A stretch of 64,000 nt of DNA from Micromonospora parathelypteridis (GCF_014201145.1 NZ_JACHDP010000001.1:5022001-5086000); one strand, 5' to 3'. Counted from the first letter of the stretch, positions 1 to 8,198 are shown. Numbers and translations are program-made. The notes: a model not told the origin generated them from the letters alone.

Positions 1-288
1 AGCGCGCTCAACGTCGACCTGCTCTTCCTCGGCGTACACGGGCTCAGCCCCCGAACCGGCTTCACCACGCCGAACCTGCTGGAGGCGGGGGTCAACCGGT
101 GCCTGATCGGCGCGGCCCGCCGGCTCGTGGTGCTCGCCGACCACACCAAGTGGGAGACCATCGGCATCGCCACCATCGCCCCGTTGGAGGCGGCCGACGT
201 ACTGATCACCGACCGTGGGCTGCCGACCGAGGCCCGCACCACGATCGGCGAACAGGTAGGCGAGCTGCTGGTCGTCGACCCCGAGTAG
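1..288 (+). CDS. DeoR-family transcriptional regulator, C-terminal end (5' partial)
   Basis: The frame is open from the first base and stops at TAG 286-288, giving the last 95 residues of a protein that begins upstream of the window. The segment FLGVHGLSPRTGFTTPN, followed by a Lys-containing VVLADHTKWE and a terminal DVLITDRGL, matches the sugar-phosphate-sensing domain of DeoR/GlpR repressors, where a late strand carries the conserved D-x-LITD element. The N-terminal helix-turn-helix is off the window, so target and ligand cannot be judged. The family usually represses sugar or polyol catabolism operons and is released by a phosphorylated sugar. Family placement is well supported; specificity is unknown. 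Confidence 0.85.
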   Translation, partial: SALNVDLLFLGVHGLSPRTGFTTPNLLEAGVNRCLIGAARRLVVLADHTKWETIGIATIAPLEAADVLITDRGLPTEARTTIGEQVGELLVVDPE

Positions 289-301
289 GGCGCCCGACCC
301 T

Positions 302-378
302 CGTCGATCATGGAGTTGTGGTGGCGCACAGAAGTCGCGAAACCCCATCTTTCGACCATCGCAACTCCATGATCGACG
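302..378. repeat. Palindromic intergenic repeat (17-bp perfect arms)
   Basis: CGTCGATCATGGAGTTG at 302-318 is the exact reverse complement of 362-378, with a 43-bp less symmetrical interior. It starts about 13 bp after the DeoR stop, so it could fold in the 3' UTR. I recall elements with this GTCGATCATGGAGTTG core as common in Micromonosporaceae intergenic DNA; that is recollection, not something tested here. Confidence 0.7.
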
Positions 379-454
379 GATTGGAGAGCCTGTCAGGTCG
401 TTGGGTCCGGCTCACCTGCGGCAGTTTTCCGGGCAGCACGGGCCGCGCAGCGCC

Positions 455-530
455 TGATCGACTCCGTATCGGCGACATGGCGGCATCCTGCGTTCGGGAT
501 ACGCCCACATCGCCGATGTGGAGTCGATCA
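455..530. repeat. Second palindromic repeat, imperfect long inverted repeat
   Basis: TGATCGACTCC at 455-465 is mirrored by GGAGTCGATCA at 520-530, and the complementarity continues inwards with scattered mismatches (ATCGGCGA against TCGCCGAT, ATGG against CCAC) to a small central loop near 490-495. The whole unit would form one long hairpin. It is a different family from the repeat at 302-378 and sits about 75 bp downstream of it. This is probably a REP/MITE-like element without its own coding capacity. Confidence 0.65.
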
Positions 531-797
531 AGAGGGGGAGCACGGACCTTGGCCTGTACCCGGACGTTACCGACGGTTCGGACATCGCCGGCCACTGGTT
601 CGTGGACGGACTACTCCAGCGGGCCGGGGGCGACCCGGATCGCGCGGCCGAGCTGGCGATCGCGGCAGTGACCCAGACCCGGTGGCGTCCTCGTGTCACG
701 GCACTTCACAGCCACCTCACAGGGGTGCTGGATAGGGTGCCCGTCGAGTGAACGTCCGACTCCAGCTGGAGCGGTCGCCGGTCGCACAGGAGTTCCG
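531..797. other. Gap with unrecognised open frame only
   Basis: Apart from the two palindromes, the 289-797 interval has no convincing gene. A plus-strand frame from ATG 518 to TGA 751 (77 codons) begins inside the second palindrome and reads GGDPDRAAELAIAAVTQTR in its middle. The composition is protein-like, but the start lies in a repeat and no family is recognisable. It may be the tail of a lost gene. The stretch 752-797 carries the ribosome-binding site of the next gene. Confidence 0.3.
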
Positions 798-1754
798 ATG
801 GTCTTCAAGAAGATGTTGAGCGCGTTCGGTGTGGGCGGTCCCAGTGTGGACACTGTGCTGACCAACCCCAACACCCGGCCCGGCCTGACCCTCGACGGGC
901 AGGTCAACCTCGTCGGTGGCGACGCCGAGGCAGCCATCGAGCAGGTGGTGATCGGCCTGGTGACCCGGGTCGAGGTCGAGGGACACGACACCGAGTACGC
1001 GGGCACGATGGAGTTCCACCGGATGGTGGTCAGCGGCCCGCTCCAGCTCGCCCCGAAGCAGCAGCTCTCGATCCCGTTCCAGCTCCCGGTGCCGTGGGAA
1101 ACCCCGATCACCGACGTGTACGGCCAGCGCCTGCACGGCATGACGATGGGTCTGCGTACCGAGCTGGCGGTCGCTCGCGCCATCGACAAGAGCGACCTGG
1201 ACCAGGTGGCGGTGCACCCGCTGCCGGTGCACGAGCGGATCCTGGAGGCGTTCCAGCGGCTCGGCTTCCGGTTCAAGCACGCCGACCTGGAGCGCGGGCA
1301 CATCCGGGGCGTCCAGCAGACGCTGCCGTTCTACCAGGAGATCGAGTTCTTCGCCTCGCCGCAGTACGCGAGCACGATCAGGGAGGTCGAGCTGACCTTC
1401 GTGACCAGCCAGCGGGGCGTCGAGGTCATCCTGGAGTGCGACAAGCGTGGCGGGTTCCTCAGCGCCGGGCACGACGCGTTCGGTCGTTACCAGGTGGCAC
1501 ACACCGACGCTGACCGGGTGGACTGGGCGCAGGTCGTCGACGGTTGGCTGCGCGAGACCACCTCCCGCTACGGCAGCCTGCGCTCGCAGTACGGCTCGGG
1601 CCACGGGCACGGCCACGGCCGCGGTCACGGGATGGGCGGCATGGTGGCCGGCGCGGCGCTCGGCGTCGCCGGCGGCATGATCGCCGGCGAGATGATCGAG
1701 GACGCGTTCGAGGGTGACTTCGGCGGCGATTTCGGCGACTTCGGCGGCGAGTAA
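798..1754 (+). CDS. Spo0M-like arrestin-fold sporulation-control protein
   Basis: The 318-residue product begins MVFKKMLSAFGVGGPSVDTVL and continues with a beta-rich body typical of Spo0M/arrestin-like proteins. In Bacillus, Spo0M affects sporulation and cell shape; in actinomycetes the role is undefined. Key visible features are the N-terminal VDTVL...PGLTLDGQVNLVGG strand pair, an arrestin-like core to about residue 250, and a low-complexity tail rich in Gly and His (GHGHGHGRGHGMGGM), then a short AGGMIAG hydrophobic stretch and an acidic FGGDFGDFGGE end. The His-rich run could bind metal (inference). I chose ATG 798 because AGGAG lies at 788-792 with a 5-nt spacer; the same frame stays open upstream without an SD. 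A strong hairpin follows the stop. Cytoplasmic. Confidence 0.85.
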   Translation: MVFKKMLSAFGVGGPSVDTVLTNPNTRPGLTLDGQVNLVGGDAEAAIEQVVIGLVTRVEVEGHDTEYAGTMEFHRMVVSGPLQLAPKQQLSIPFQLPVPWETPITDVYGQRLHGMTMGLRTELAVARAIDKSDLDQVAVHPLPVHERILEAFQRLGFRFKHADLERGHIRGVQQTLPFYQEIEFFASPQYASTIREVELTFVTSQRGVEVILECDKRGGFLSAGHDAFGRYQVAHTDADRVDWAQVVDGWLRETTSRYGSLRSQYGSGHGHGHGRGHGMGGMVAGAALGVAGGMIAGEMIEDAFEGDFGGDFGDFGGE

Positions 1755-1784
1755 CAGCGCACGGACGACACTGCGCACAGACGA

Positions 1785-1819
1785 CGGTGGCCTCCGGGAG
1801 ATCCTCCCGGAGGCCACCG
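1785..1819. terminator. Perfect 16-bp hairpin, bidirectional terminator
   Basis: CGGTGGCCTCCGGGAG at 1785-1800 pairs exactly with 1804-1819 across a 3-nt ATC loop. It lies between the ends of two convergent genes (stops at 1754 and 1844), the expected place for a shared terminator. There is no T-tract, which is usual in actinomycetes. Confidence 0.8.
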
Positions 1820-1843
1820 TTCGCTGTGAAGCGGCCTAACTGG

Positions 1844-2215
1844 TCAGTGTCGGGCCTTGCGCTCCTGGCCGCTGCGCCAGTTGCTGCCGGCCTTGGAGAG
1901 GCCACGGCTACCGAGGTAGCCGAGCGTCAGCAGGGTGATCAGGAACCAGGCGTTGTCGGCCCGGAAGATGTCCACCCCGGCGGAGTTCTTTCCGACGACC
2001 TGCGACGCGCCCAGTACGGCGGCCACCGCGATCAGGTAGATCCAGAACTCGGTGGTCTTGAACGCCTGCTTGGTCTCCGTACCGGGTGCCTGCATGTCGT
2101 TGCGACGCCCGTCCTGCATGACCGGCATCTGCTGCGTGTCCCGCATCTGAGCGGGATTCTGCGGGTCGTTCATCGGCCGGTTCATCGGCCGGGTGGAAGC
2201 AGCCTGCGTGCTCAT
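1844..2215 (-). CDS. Small membrane protein of unknown function
   Basis: The 123-residue protein has a polar N-terminal half with MNRPMNDPQNPAQMRD, then KTTEFWIYLIAVAAVLGASQVVG and a second hydrophobic segment AWFLITLLTLGYLGSRGLS, so two membrane helices with a short extracytoplasmic loop are predicted. The tail SNWRSGQERKARH is basic. I start it at ATG 2215 because GAGGACCAG precedes it on the minus strand; a longer in-frame start at 2347 adds a Pro/Arg-rich segment with no SD. The protein has the look of a lineage-conserved actinobacterial hypothetical; I do not recognise a named family. It is monocistronic, convergent with the Spo0M-like gene. Confidence 0.7.
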   Translation of the reverse strand: MSTQAASTRPMNRPMNDPQNPAQMRDTQQMPVMQDGRRNDMQAPGTETKQAFKTTEFWIYLIAVAAVLGASQVVGKNSAGVDIFRADNAWFLITLLTLGYLGSRGLSKAGSNWRSGQERKARH

Positions 2216-2342
2216 CTGGTCCTCCTCAGGATGCGATGAGTCGTACCTGCATTCCCTCGCCCCGCTACCGCGTTTCGGCCACGGCACGGTTTCGCTTTCA
2301 CGGCGGGGACAACCCCCGACTACCCGAGGCCCCGGAGCAGGT

Positions 2343-2388
2343 AACACCGATCGCCGGCCGGAAAAATCCGGCCGGCGATCGGGTGTTC
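2343..2388. terminator. Strong hairpin terminator after the GDPD gene
   Basis: AACACCGATCGCCGGCCGGA is followed by AAAA and then its near-exact complement, which carries one extra G, ending TGTT at 2388. It begins a few bases past the stop of the minus-strand phosphodiesterase and lies ahead of the next minus-strand gene, so it probably separates the two transcripts. Confidence 0.8.
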
Positions 2389-2394
2389 AGCGTG

Positions 2395-4437
2395 TCAGCG
2401 CAGGCCGTTGCGGATCGCGACGCTCACCAACAGGTCCGGGTCGTCGGTGATCATGCCGTCGACGCCGAGGTCGATGACCCGTTGCATCACCTTCGCGTCG
2501 TCGACGGTGTACGGGATCACCTTCAGGTCGTAGCGCGTCTGCAGGGTCCGGACGTCCGGTCCGTGGAAGTACGCCGGGTTCTCCCGCAGGTACCAGTCGG
2601 CCGAGGCGACGGTGCCCTGCTTCGCGTCGTGCACCTGCCAGTTGGCCGACACCGTGTCAGCGCCGGCGGCCCGGGTCAGCTTGCCCAGGTCCTGGTACTT
2701 CCACCAGTCCAGTCCACCGGTCCACGGGCTCTTCACCGACGGGTTGCCGTACACCGCCTCCAGCGAGCACTCGTCGGCGAGGGTCGCGCACTCGGCCGGG
2801 CCGTACTGCCACACCAGGCCGACCGTGCCGATCCGCCGGTCGAGCTGCTTGGCGTACGTGATGGTGCGCCAGTCGAACGACTGGATGGTGGCCCGGTTGG
2901 TGAAGCCGGCACGCTGGATCGCGTCTACGAGCTTGCGGGTGAAGCTGCGGTACGGCTCGGTGTCGTTGACCACCGGGCTGATCTTCGTCTCGATGTTCAT
3001 CCCGATGTCGCCGCGGCCACTTGCCTTCACCAGGGCGAAGACCTCGTCCAGGGTCGGGATCCGGGCACCCGGCGCGGGCACCTGCGCGGGCAGCTCGGGC
3101 AGCGTCTTCGTGCCGCAGTCGACGGTCTTGAGCTGCGCCAGGGTCAGCTCGTGCACCGGCTTGCCCACGTACGGGAACTTGGGGTCACCGCGACGCACCG
3201 GGGCTGTGTCGACGCAGTGCGATCCGTTGACCGTGCGGTCGTGCAGCACGACGAGCTTGCCGTCGGCGGTCACGCCGGTGTCCAGCTCGAGCGTGGAGAT
3301 GGCCCGGTTGGACAGCGCGTTCGCGAACGCCGGCAGGGTGTTCTCGGGGCGGGTCGCCCGGCCGCCGCGGTGCGCCTGGATGTCGAACGGCGCCGCGTAC
3401 GCCTTTGGCAGCTGGTAGCCGCGCTGCGCCAACAGGGCGCGCAGCCGGTCCGGGTAGTCGGTGATCATGCCGTCGACGCCGTCGTCGATCAGCTTGGCCA
3501 TGGTCGGCGCGTCGTCGACCGTCCACGGGATCACCTTGATCCCGTAGCGGTGCGCCTGGGCGACCATCTCCTTCGTGACGTACGGCTTGTAGCCGGGGTC
3601 GGTGACGGTGCCGTTCTGCGGGAAGCCGTGTACCGGCGAGAACGCGCTGGCGCCGAAGCTGCGGATCGCCTTGATCGGGTCGCCGCCGAAGTCGTCGATG
3701 TCCAGCCCGCCGAGCCACGGCGATGCGCCGGGCTGACCGGTCTGCAGGAAGTCGTAGTTGGTCAGAGCGACCAGCGGCAGCTTCGGCTCGACCTGGCGCA
3801 TGCGCATCAGCGCGCCCCAGTCGAAGCTCTGGATGGTGACCTGCTTGAGCAGCCCGGCGGCACGGATCTCGGCCGCGGTGACCCGGACGAACTGCTCGCG
3901 GGGCGCGGTCTCGGTCGGCGCGCCGGCCTCCACCTTGGTCTCGACGTTGAGCTTCACGTCCTTGGCCTGGTAGCGGTTGACCAGCGCGAAGACCTCGCGC
4001 AGCATCGGCATCTGGGCACCGGGGACGGCGAGCTGGCCGGGCTTGTCCGACAGCGTCTTCGAGCCGCAGTCGAGTGTGCGCACCTGGGCCAGGGTGAGCG
4101 TGTTGATGTACTTCCCGACGTACGGGAACTCCGGGTCACCGGCGGTCACCGGGGCGGTGTCGACGCACTTGGTGCCAGTGATCTTGCGGTCGTGGGTGAC
4201 GACGGCCTGGCCGTCCTCGGTGATCTGCACGTCCAGTTCGAGGGTTGTCACCCCGAGCTGGAGGGCGTTGCCGAAGGAGGCGAGGGTGTTCTCCACCCGC
4301 AGCCCAAGGCCGCCCCGGTGGGCCTGCACGTCGAATGTCCGGTCCGGTCGCGGCTTCGCCTGGGCGGGCACCGCGAGCCCGGTCGTCACCGTCGCGGCCA
4401 CCAGGGCCGCGACGGCGGTACGGCGTACTGTGCGCAC
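2395..4437 (-). CDS. Secreted glycerophosphodiester phosphodiesterase with two tandem GDPD domains
   Basis: This 680-residue exported enzyme hydrolyses glycerophosphodiesters to glycerol-3-phosphate and an alcohol, supplying phosphate and carbon from lipid or teichoic-acid debris. A signal peptide (RTVRRTAVAALVAATVTTG, cleavage after VPAQA) precedes two homologous GDPD domains. Domain 1 (about residues 35-350) shows AHRGG, ENT, LELD and THD; domain 2 (about 355-680) shows AHRGG, RPENT, LELD and LHD, so each keeps the catalytic His pair and the metal-binding Glu/Asp residues. Both domains end with a matching DDGVDGMITDYP/DDPD element. The GTG at 4437 is chosen because AGGAGGGG precedes it with an 8-nt spacer and the signal peptide starts there; the longer in-frame ORF to 4593 adds Arg/Pro-rich sequence. 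Most GDPDs have one catalytic domain, so the duplication is notable. Confidence 0.9.
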   Translation of the reverse strand: MRTVRRTAVAALVAATVTTGLAVPAQAKPRPDRTFDVQAHRGGLGLRVENTLASFGNALQLGVTTLELDVQITEDGQAVVTHDRKITGTKCVDTAPVTAGDPEFPYVGKYINTLTLAQVRTLDCGSKTLSDKPGQLAVPGAQMPMLREVFALVNRYQAKDVKLNVETKVEAGAPTETAPREQFVRVTAAEIRAAGLLKQVTIQSFDWGALMRMRQVEPKLPLVALTNYDFLQTGQPGASPWLGGLDIDDFGGDPIKAIRSFGASAFSPVHGFPQNGTVTDPGYKPYVTKEMVAQAHRYGIKVIPWTVDDAPTMAKLIDDGVDGMITDYPDRLRALLAQRGYQLPKAYAAPFDIQAHRGGRATRPENTLPAFANALSNRAISTLELDTGVTADGKLVVLHDRTVNGSHCVDTAPVRRGDPKFPYVGKPVHELTLAQLKTVDCGTKTLPELPAQVPAPGARIPTLDEVFALVKASGRGDIGMNIETKISPVVNDTEPYRSFTRKLVDAIQRAGFTNRATIQSFDWRTITYAKQLDRRIGTVGLVWQYGPAECATLADECSLEAVYGNPSVKSPWTGGLDWWKYQDLGKLTRAAGADTVSANWQVHDAKQGTVASADWYLRENPAYFHGPDVRTLQTRYDLKVIPYTVDDAKVMQRVIDLGVDGMITDDPDLLVSVAIRNGLR

Positions 4438-4643
4438 GCTGTCATCCCCTCCTGTCAGCGGGCGTCTCCCGCCGGTCGCCGGACAGCATGGACATCTTCG
4501 GCGGCGGGCAGGAGGCCAGCGGGCGGCGTGACGGTGAACCGCCGTGGACGACCTCCCGGGCACGCCGGGTTTGGTCGGCCGGTGGCCGGGCACGCAGTCA
4601 GTTCCACAGCTTCTGCGAGGTGATGGACGTGCGTGAGGACGAC

Positions 4644-5051
4644 ATGCGGCAGGACGCCGCCCGCCAGGCCGAGGACCGGATCGCTGGCGGCGTGTACGGC
4701 AAGGGTGCCGTCGAGGCGGTGACGGTGCCCCGCACCGATGTGGAGAGCCAGATCCAGCGCGATGACCCGCTCGATCCGGCGAATGAACGGATCGATCCGC
4801 AGGTGCTGCGCGACGGCGGCCCCGTCGGCGGGCAGGGCGCGGTGACCACCACCGGTGGCACCGCCGGGCCGGCGAGCGTACGCCGGGTCGCCCGGCAGCC
4901 GGAGCGGCACCGAGGAAAGGTGGCGCCGACGACGACCGGTGACGCCACCACCGGTGGCCTGAGCACCCCGATGAGTGGTGGCACCAGCGACCAGTCCACG
5001 TCCGCGACCGGTCCGGGCAAGACCGTCCGGGACAGGTCCATCAGCGACTAA
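4644..5051 (+). CDS. Hydrophilic protein of unknown function
   Basis: The 135-residue product is polar, without membrane segments. It starts MRQDAARQAEDRIAGGVYGKG, has an acidic middle (QRDDPLDPANERIDPQ), and ends in a Thr/Gly-rich, probably disordered tail. I recognise no domain. ATG 4644 has GAGG at 4635-4638 with a 5-nt spacer; ATG 4623 in the same frame (MDVREDD...) is an alternative with GAGG only 2 nt away. Two competing minus-strand open frames cover the same bases, but their compositions are Arg/Pro/Ser-rich, as expected of antisense shadows. Divergent from the GDPD gene. Function cannot be assigned. Confidence 0.55.
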   Translation: MRQDAARQAEDRIAGGVYGKGAVEAVTVPRTDVESQIQRDDPLDPANERIDPQVLRDGGPVGGQGAVTTTGGTAGPASVRRVARQPERHRGKVAPTTTGDATTGGLSTPMSGGTSDQSTSATGPGKTVRDRSISD

Positions 5052-5073
5052 CCCCGCCGAGCGAGTTTCGCCC

Positions 5074-5111
5074 CGCCGCCTCCGCCGAGCTACTGCTCGA
5101 CGGAGGCGGCG
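5074..5111. terminator. Hairpin terminator between convergent genes
   Basis: CGCCGCCTCCG at 5074-5084 pairs with 5101-5111, and the inner CGAGC/GCTCG extends the stem to a TACT loop with one mismatch. It lies between the stops of the unknown gene (5051) and the helicase-like gene (5131), which converge. Confidence 0.75.
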
Positions 5112-5130
5112 CGGGTTTCGGGGTGCCTGG

Positions 5131-7425
5131 TCAGTTGCCGGGGCGCAGGATGCCCAGGCGTTGGGTGGCGCGGGTGAGCGCCACGTAGAGGTCGCTGCGC
5201 CCGCGCGGCGACTCGGCCACCATCCGGTCCGGGTCGACGACCAGCACCGAGTCGAACTCCAGCCCCTTGGCCTGCGCGACGGTCAGCACCACCACCCGGC
5301 TCTCCAGCTCCGGATGCTCGCCCACGGCGGCCTCCGGCAACGCCGCGGTCACCGCCGACCCCAACTCGCCTACCCGGCCGGCCGGCACGAGCACACCGAG
5401 CCGACCCTCGGTCAGCCCGGCCGCCTCCCGGGTGGCCGCAGCGACCAGCTCCGCCGCCAACCGCTCGTCGGGCACCGCCCGGTCCCACGGGGGTACGCCG
5501 CTCTCCCGCACCGAGCGCGGCGGCCGCAGCGCGGGGTCGATCTCGGCCAGCACGTCGGCGGCGACCGCCATGATCTCGGCAGGTGTGCGGTAGCTGACCG
5601 TCAGCTCGGTCAGCCGCCACCGCTGCGCCACGTACGGGGCGAGGGCGTCCGCCCAGGAGGGCGTGCCACTCAGCGCGCCGGTCTGCGCGACGTCCCCGAC
5701 GATGGTCATCGACCGACTCGGGCAACGGCGCATCAGCAACCGCCACGCCATCGGCGACAGCTCCTGCGCCTCGTCCACGATGACGTGGCCGAACGCCCAG
5801 GTGCGGTCGGCGGCGGCGCGCTGCGCGGTGGTCAGCCGGTCGGCCTCCTCCTGCCGTTCCAACAGTCGGTCGGCGTCGATCAGGTCGGTCACGCCGAGGA
5901 TCTCACCGCCGTCGGCCTCGTCCTCGACGTCGATCGAGCGGGAGCCCCGGGCGATCTCGAGAACACCCTCGGCGTACTCCCGTTCCATCCGGCGGATCCG
6001 GTCCCGGCGGGCGGCGGCGGCCCGTTCGTCCTCGCCGAGCAGCTCGGCGGCCTCGTCCAGCAACGGCACGTCGGCCGGCGTCCAGCCACCCGGCTCCCGG
6101 TGCAGCAGCGCCCGCTCGTCGTCGGTGAGCATCGGCGCGGCGACGGCGATGCGGTCCGGGTCGGCGTACAGGTCGGCGAGCAGGCGCTGCGGAGTGAGCA
6201 CCGGCCACAACCGGTCCAGGGCGGCCCGGATCTCCGGCTCTTCGCGCAACTCGCGGCGGATCTCGGCCCGGTCGGCCTCGTCGAGCAGGTTGTCGCCGCC
6301 CAGCGGGTCGGCGCCGATCCGTTCGGCCACCTGGTCGGCGAGCGCGTGCACGACCTCGGTGTCGAACAGCGCGCGAGACAGGTTGTGCGGCCGGTCCACC
6401 CGACGTACGCGGTCCCGGGCGGTTCGCACGGTCTCCGGGTCGAGGCTGAGCGCTTCCCGCTCGACCTCGATCTCCAGCGGCTCGTCCGGCACCCACTGCC
6501 GGTCCCGTACCGCCCGCGCCAGGACCTCGGCCAGCACGGCCCGGCCCTTGAGCGCGGCGGTCTCGGCCGGTTCGACCCGCTGGGCGCTCACCCCGGGAAA
6601 AAGATCACCCTGGGTACGCAGCAGCACGCCCGTCTCGGCCAGCGTCGGCAGCACCTGGGAGATGTAACGCAGGAAGGTCGCGTTCGGGCCGACCAGCAGC
6701 ACGCCCCGGCTGGAGAGTTCGCGGCGGTGCGTGTAGAGCAGATACGCCGCACGGTGCAGCGCGACCGCGGTCTTGCCCGTGCCGGGGCCGCCCTGGACCA
6801 CCATGACGCCGGGCAGTTCGGCGCGAATGATCTCGTCCTGTTCGGCCTGGATGGTCTCGACGATGTCGCGCATCCGCCCGGTACGGCCGGCGTTAAGCGC
6901 GGCGAGCAGCGACGCCTCGCCGGTCAGCTCCTCGTGGGCGCCGGGGGAGGCGGCGCCGATGTCGAGCACCTCGTCGTTGAGCCCGGTCACCTTGCGCTGC
7001 CGGGTGCGCAGGTGCCGTCGACGGCGTACGCCCTGCGGGTTGGCGGCGGTGGCGAGATAGAACGGGCGGGCGGCGGGGGCCCGCCAGTCCATCAGCAGCG
7101 GGTCGTAGTCACCGCTGGTGTCGAAGATGCCGAGCCGGCCGATGTAGTGGCGGGAGTCGTCGTCGCCGTCGAGGCGGCCAAAGCAGAGCCCGTTCTCCAC
7201 GGCGGAGAACTGCTCGACCTGATCGGCGTACATCGCTACCGAGCTGTCGCGCTGCGAGCGGTCCTGCAGGGTTCCGCCGGTGTTGCGCAACTCGGCGGTG
7301 AGTCGTTGGGCGGCCTGCTCACGCAGCCCGTCCAGGCGGTCGTAGAGCATCGAGACGTACTCCTGCTCGCGACCAATCTCGTCGTCGAGCGGCAATTCGC
7401 CGGAACCGCCGGAGTGCCTTGACAA
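5131..7425 (-). CDS. helD: HelD/HelR-class RNA polymerase recycling ATPase (UvrD-like superfamily 1)
   Basis: The 764-residue protein belongs to the SF1-like ATPases that bind RNA polymerase, pull nucleic acid from it and recycle stalled complexes. Actinobacterial members called HelR protect RNAP from rifamycins. The order is an N-terminal coiled coil (about 15-60, REQEYVSMLYDRLDGLREQ) for the secondary channel, Walker A GGPGTGKT at 212-219, a large inserted clamp-opening domain, the Walker B-like VIVDEAQELSP, a GDVAQTG motif, and C-terminal helicase motifs VAQAKGLEFDSVLVV and LYVALTRATQRL. Length fits the family. The start is TTG 7425: AGGGAG lies 5 nt ahead, and no ATG or GTG fits the N-terminus. 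Monocistronic. No clear rifamycin-associated element was found upstream, so drug inducibility is undecided; class II (HelR-like) is inferred from host lineage. Confidence 0.9.
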   Translation of the reverse strand: MSRHSGGSGELPLDDEIGREQEYVSMLYDRLDGLREQAAQRLTAELRNTGGTLQDRSQRDSSVAMYADQVEQFSAVENGLCFGRLDGDDDSRHYIGRLGIFDTSGDYDPLLMDWRAPAARPFYLATAANPQGVRRRRHLRTRQRKVTGLNDEVLDIGAASPGAHEELTGEASLLAALNAGRTGRMRDIVETIQAEQDEIIRAELPGVMVVQGGPGTGKTAVALHRAAYLLYTHRRELSSRGVLLVGPNATFLRYISQVLPTLAETGVLLRTQGDLFPGVSAQRVEPAETAALKGRAVLAEVLARAVRDRQWVPDEPLEIEVEREALSLDPETVRTARDRVRRVDRPHNLSRALFDTEVVHALADQVAERIGADPLGGDNLLDEADRAEIRRELREEPEIRAALDRLWPVLTPQRLLADLYADPDRIAVAAPMLTDDERALLHREPGGWTPADVPLLDEAAELLGEDERAAAARRDRIRRMEREYAEGVLEIARGSRSIDVEDEADGGEILGVTDLIDADRLLERQEEADRLTTAQRAAADRTWAFGHVIVDEAQELSPMAWRLLMRRCPSRSMTIVGDVAQTGALSGTPSWADALAPYVAQRWRLTELTVSYRTPAEIMAVAADVLAEIDPALRPPRSVRESGVPPWDRAVPDERLAAELVAAATREAAGLTEGRLGVLVPAGRVGELGSAVTAALPEAAVGEHPELESRVVVLTVAQAKGLEFDSVLVVDPDRMVAESPRGRSDLYVALTRATQRLGILRPGN

Positions 7426-7457
7426 GCCGTCTCCCTAAAGATTAGAATCCTATGCAG

Positions 7458-7482
7458 GAACGGCTTTTAGCCGTTCTTTTTT
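7458..7482 (+). terminator. Intrinsic terminator-like hairpin with T6 tract in the SGNH leader
   Basis: GAACGGC at 7458-7464, loop TTTTA, GCCGTTC at 7470-7476, then six T residues at 7477-7482. Read on the plus strand this is a textbook rho-independent terminator, rare in such GC-rich DNA. It lies 90 bp ahead of the SGNH hydrolase start and within 35 bp of the divergent helD start, so no upstream plus-strand gene exists for it to end. It may act as an attenuator or be a relic. Confidence 0.65.
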
Positions 7483-7571
7483 ATGCCCACGAACTGTTGA
7501 AGATAGCGCGTTCCCCCGGTTCTCAACAAGCCGGGCGGGCCGGCGCGCCGGTGATCGCGAGGTGGCGTCGG

Positions 7572-8198
7572 ATGATCCTGCGGACCGGGCAACGGGTGGT
7601 CTTCATCGGCGACAGCATCACCGATTGTGGTCGGCGCGACGCCGCCGCGCCCTACGGCAGCGGTTATGTCAGCCTCGTCCGCGCCCTGGTCGGCGCGCGG
7701 CACCCGGAGCTGGAGCTGGAGTGGGTCAACCGCGGTGTGAGTGGCGACACCGTGCGGGACCTGGCCGCCCGCTGGGACGACGACGCCGTCGCCGAGCGCC
7801 CCGACTGGCTGTCCGTGCTGATCGGCATCAACGACATCTGGCGGCGCTACGGCGACCGGCCGGATGAGGCCGTCGACATCGACGAGTACGAGCGCACCCT
7901 GCGCGACCTGCTTCGTCGGGCGGTTGCCTCCACCGGCTGCCGACTGATCCTCGGTGATCCGTTCCTCATCGAGGCCGACCGCAGCGTCCCGCAACGCGCC
8001 GACACCGACCGGTACGCGGCGGTGGTGGCAGGGTTGGCCGCCGAGTTCGACGCGGTGCACGTGCCCAACCAGGCGGCGTTCGACCGGGTGCTGGCGGTCA
8101 GTCCGTCGAAGCGTTGGGCCGACGACCGGGTGCATCCGTACCTGCCCGGCCACGCGGTCATCGCCGACGCCTACCTCAGCGCCCTCGGCGCCCGCTGA
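7572..8198 (+). CDS. SGNH/GDSL-family hydrolase (esterase/lipase class)
   Basis: The 208-residue protein carries the SGNH blocks in order: block I FIGDSITDCG with the nucleophile Ser near residue 16, block II Gly in VNRGVSGDTV, block III LIGINDIW with the Asn, and block V DDRVHPYLPGH with the catalytic Asp/His pair. These enzymes remove acyl or acetyl groups from sugars, lipids or peptidoglycan; without a signal peptide this one is probably cytoplasmic. ATG 7572 follows GAGGTGG (7559-7565) with a 6-nt spacer. A longer in-frame reading from 7452 passes through the terminator-like hairpin and lacks an SD, so I reject it. Size is typical for a single-domain member. The substrate is not predictable. 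Confidence 0.9.
   Translation: MILRTGQRVVFIGDSITDCGRRDAAAPYGSGYVSLVRALVGARHPELELEWVNRGVSGDTVRDLAARWDDDAVAERPDWLSVLIGINDIWRRYGDRPDEAVDIDEYERTLRDLLRRAVASTGCRLILGDPFLIEADRSVPQRADTDRYAAVVAGLAAEFDAVHVPNQAAFDRVLAVSPSKRWADDRVHPYLPGHAVIADAYLSALGAR

Noticed and set aside
2236..4623. 795-codon plus-strand open frame opposite the GDPD gene
   Set aside because: It is Arg/Val/Asp/Gly-rich without domains, has no SD, and mirrors the codon-position GC of the real minus-strand gene.
4455..5041. Minus-strand frames opposite the unknown gene at 4644
   Set aside because: They lack an SD and any domain. The plus-strand frame has a ribosome-binding site and plausible composition, though neither is certain.
4975..7422. 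815-codon plus-strand open frame opposite helD
   Set aside because: It is an antisense shadow. The minus strand carries Walker A and helicase motifs in order.
7400..7450. A rifamycin-associated element in front of helD
   Set aside because: GGCTTG-T-CAAGGC is visible across the TTG start but lacks the spacing and length I remember for that element, so I do not claim it.
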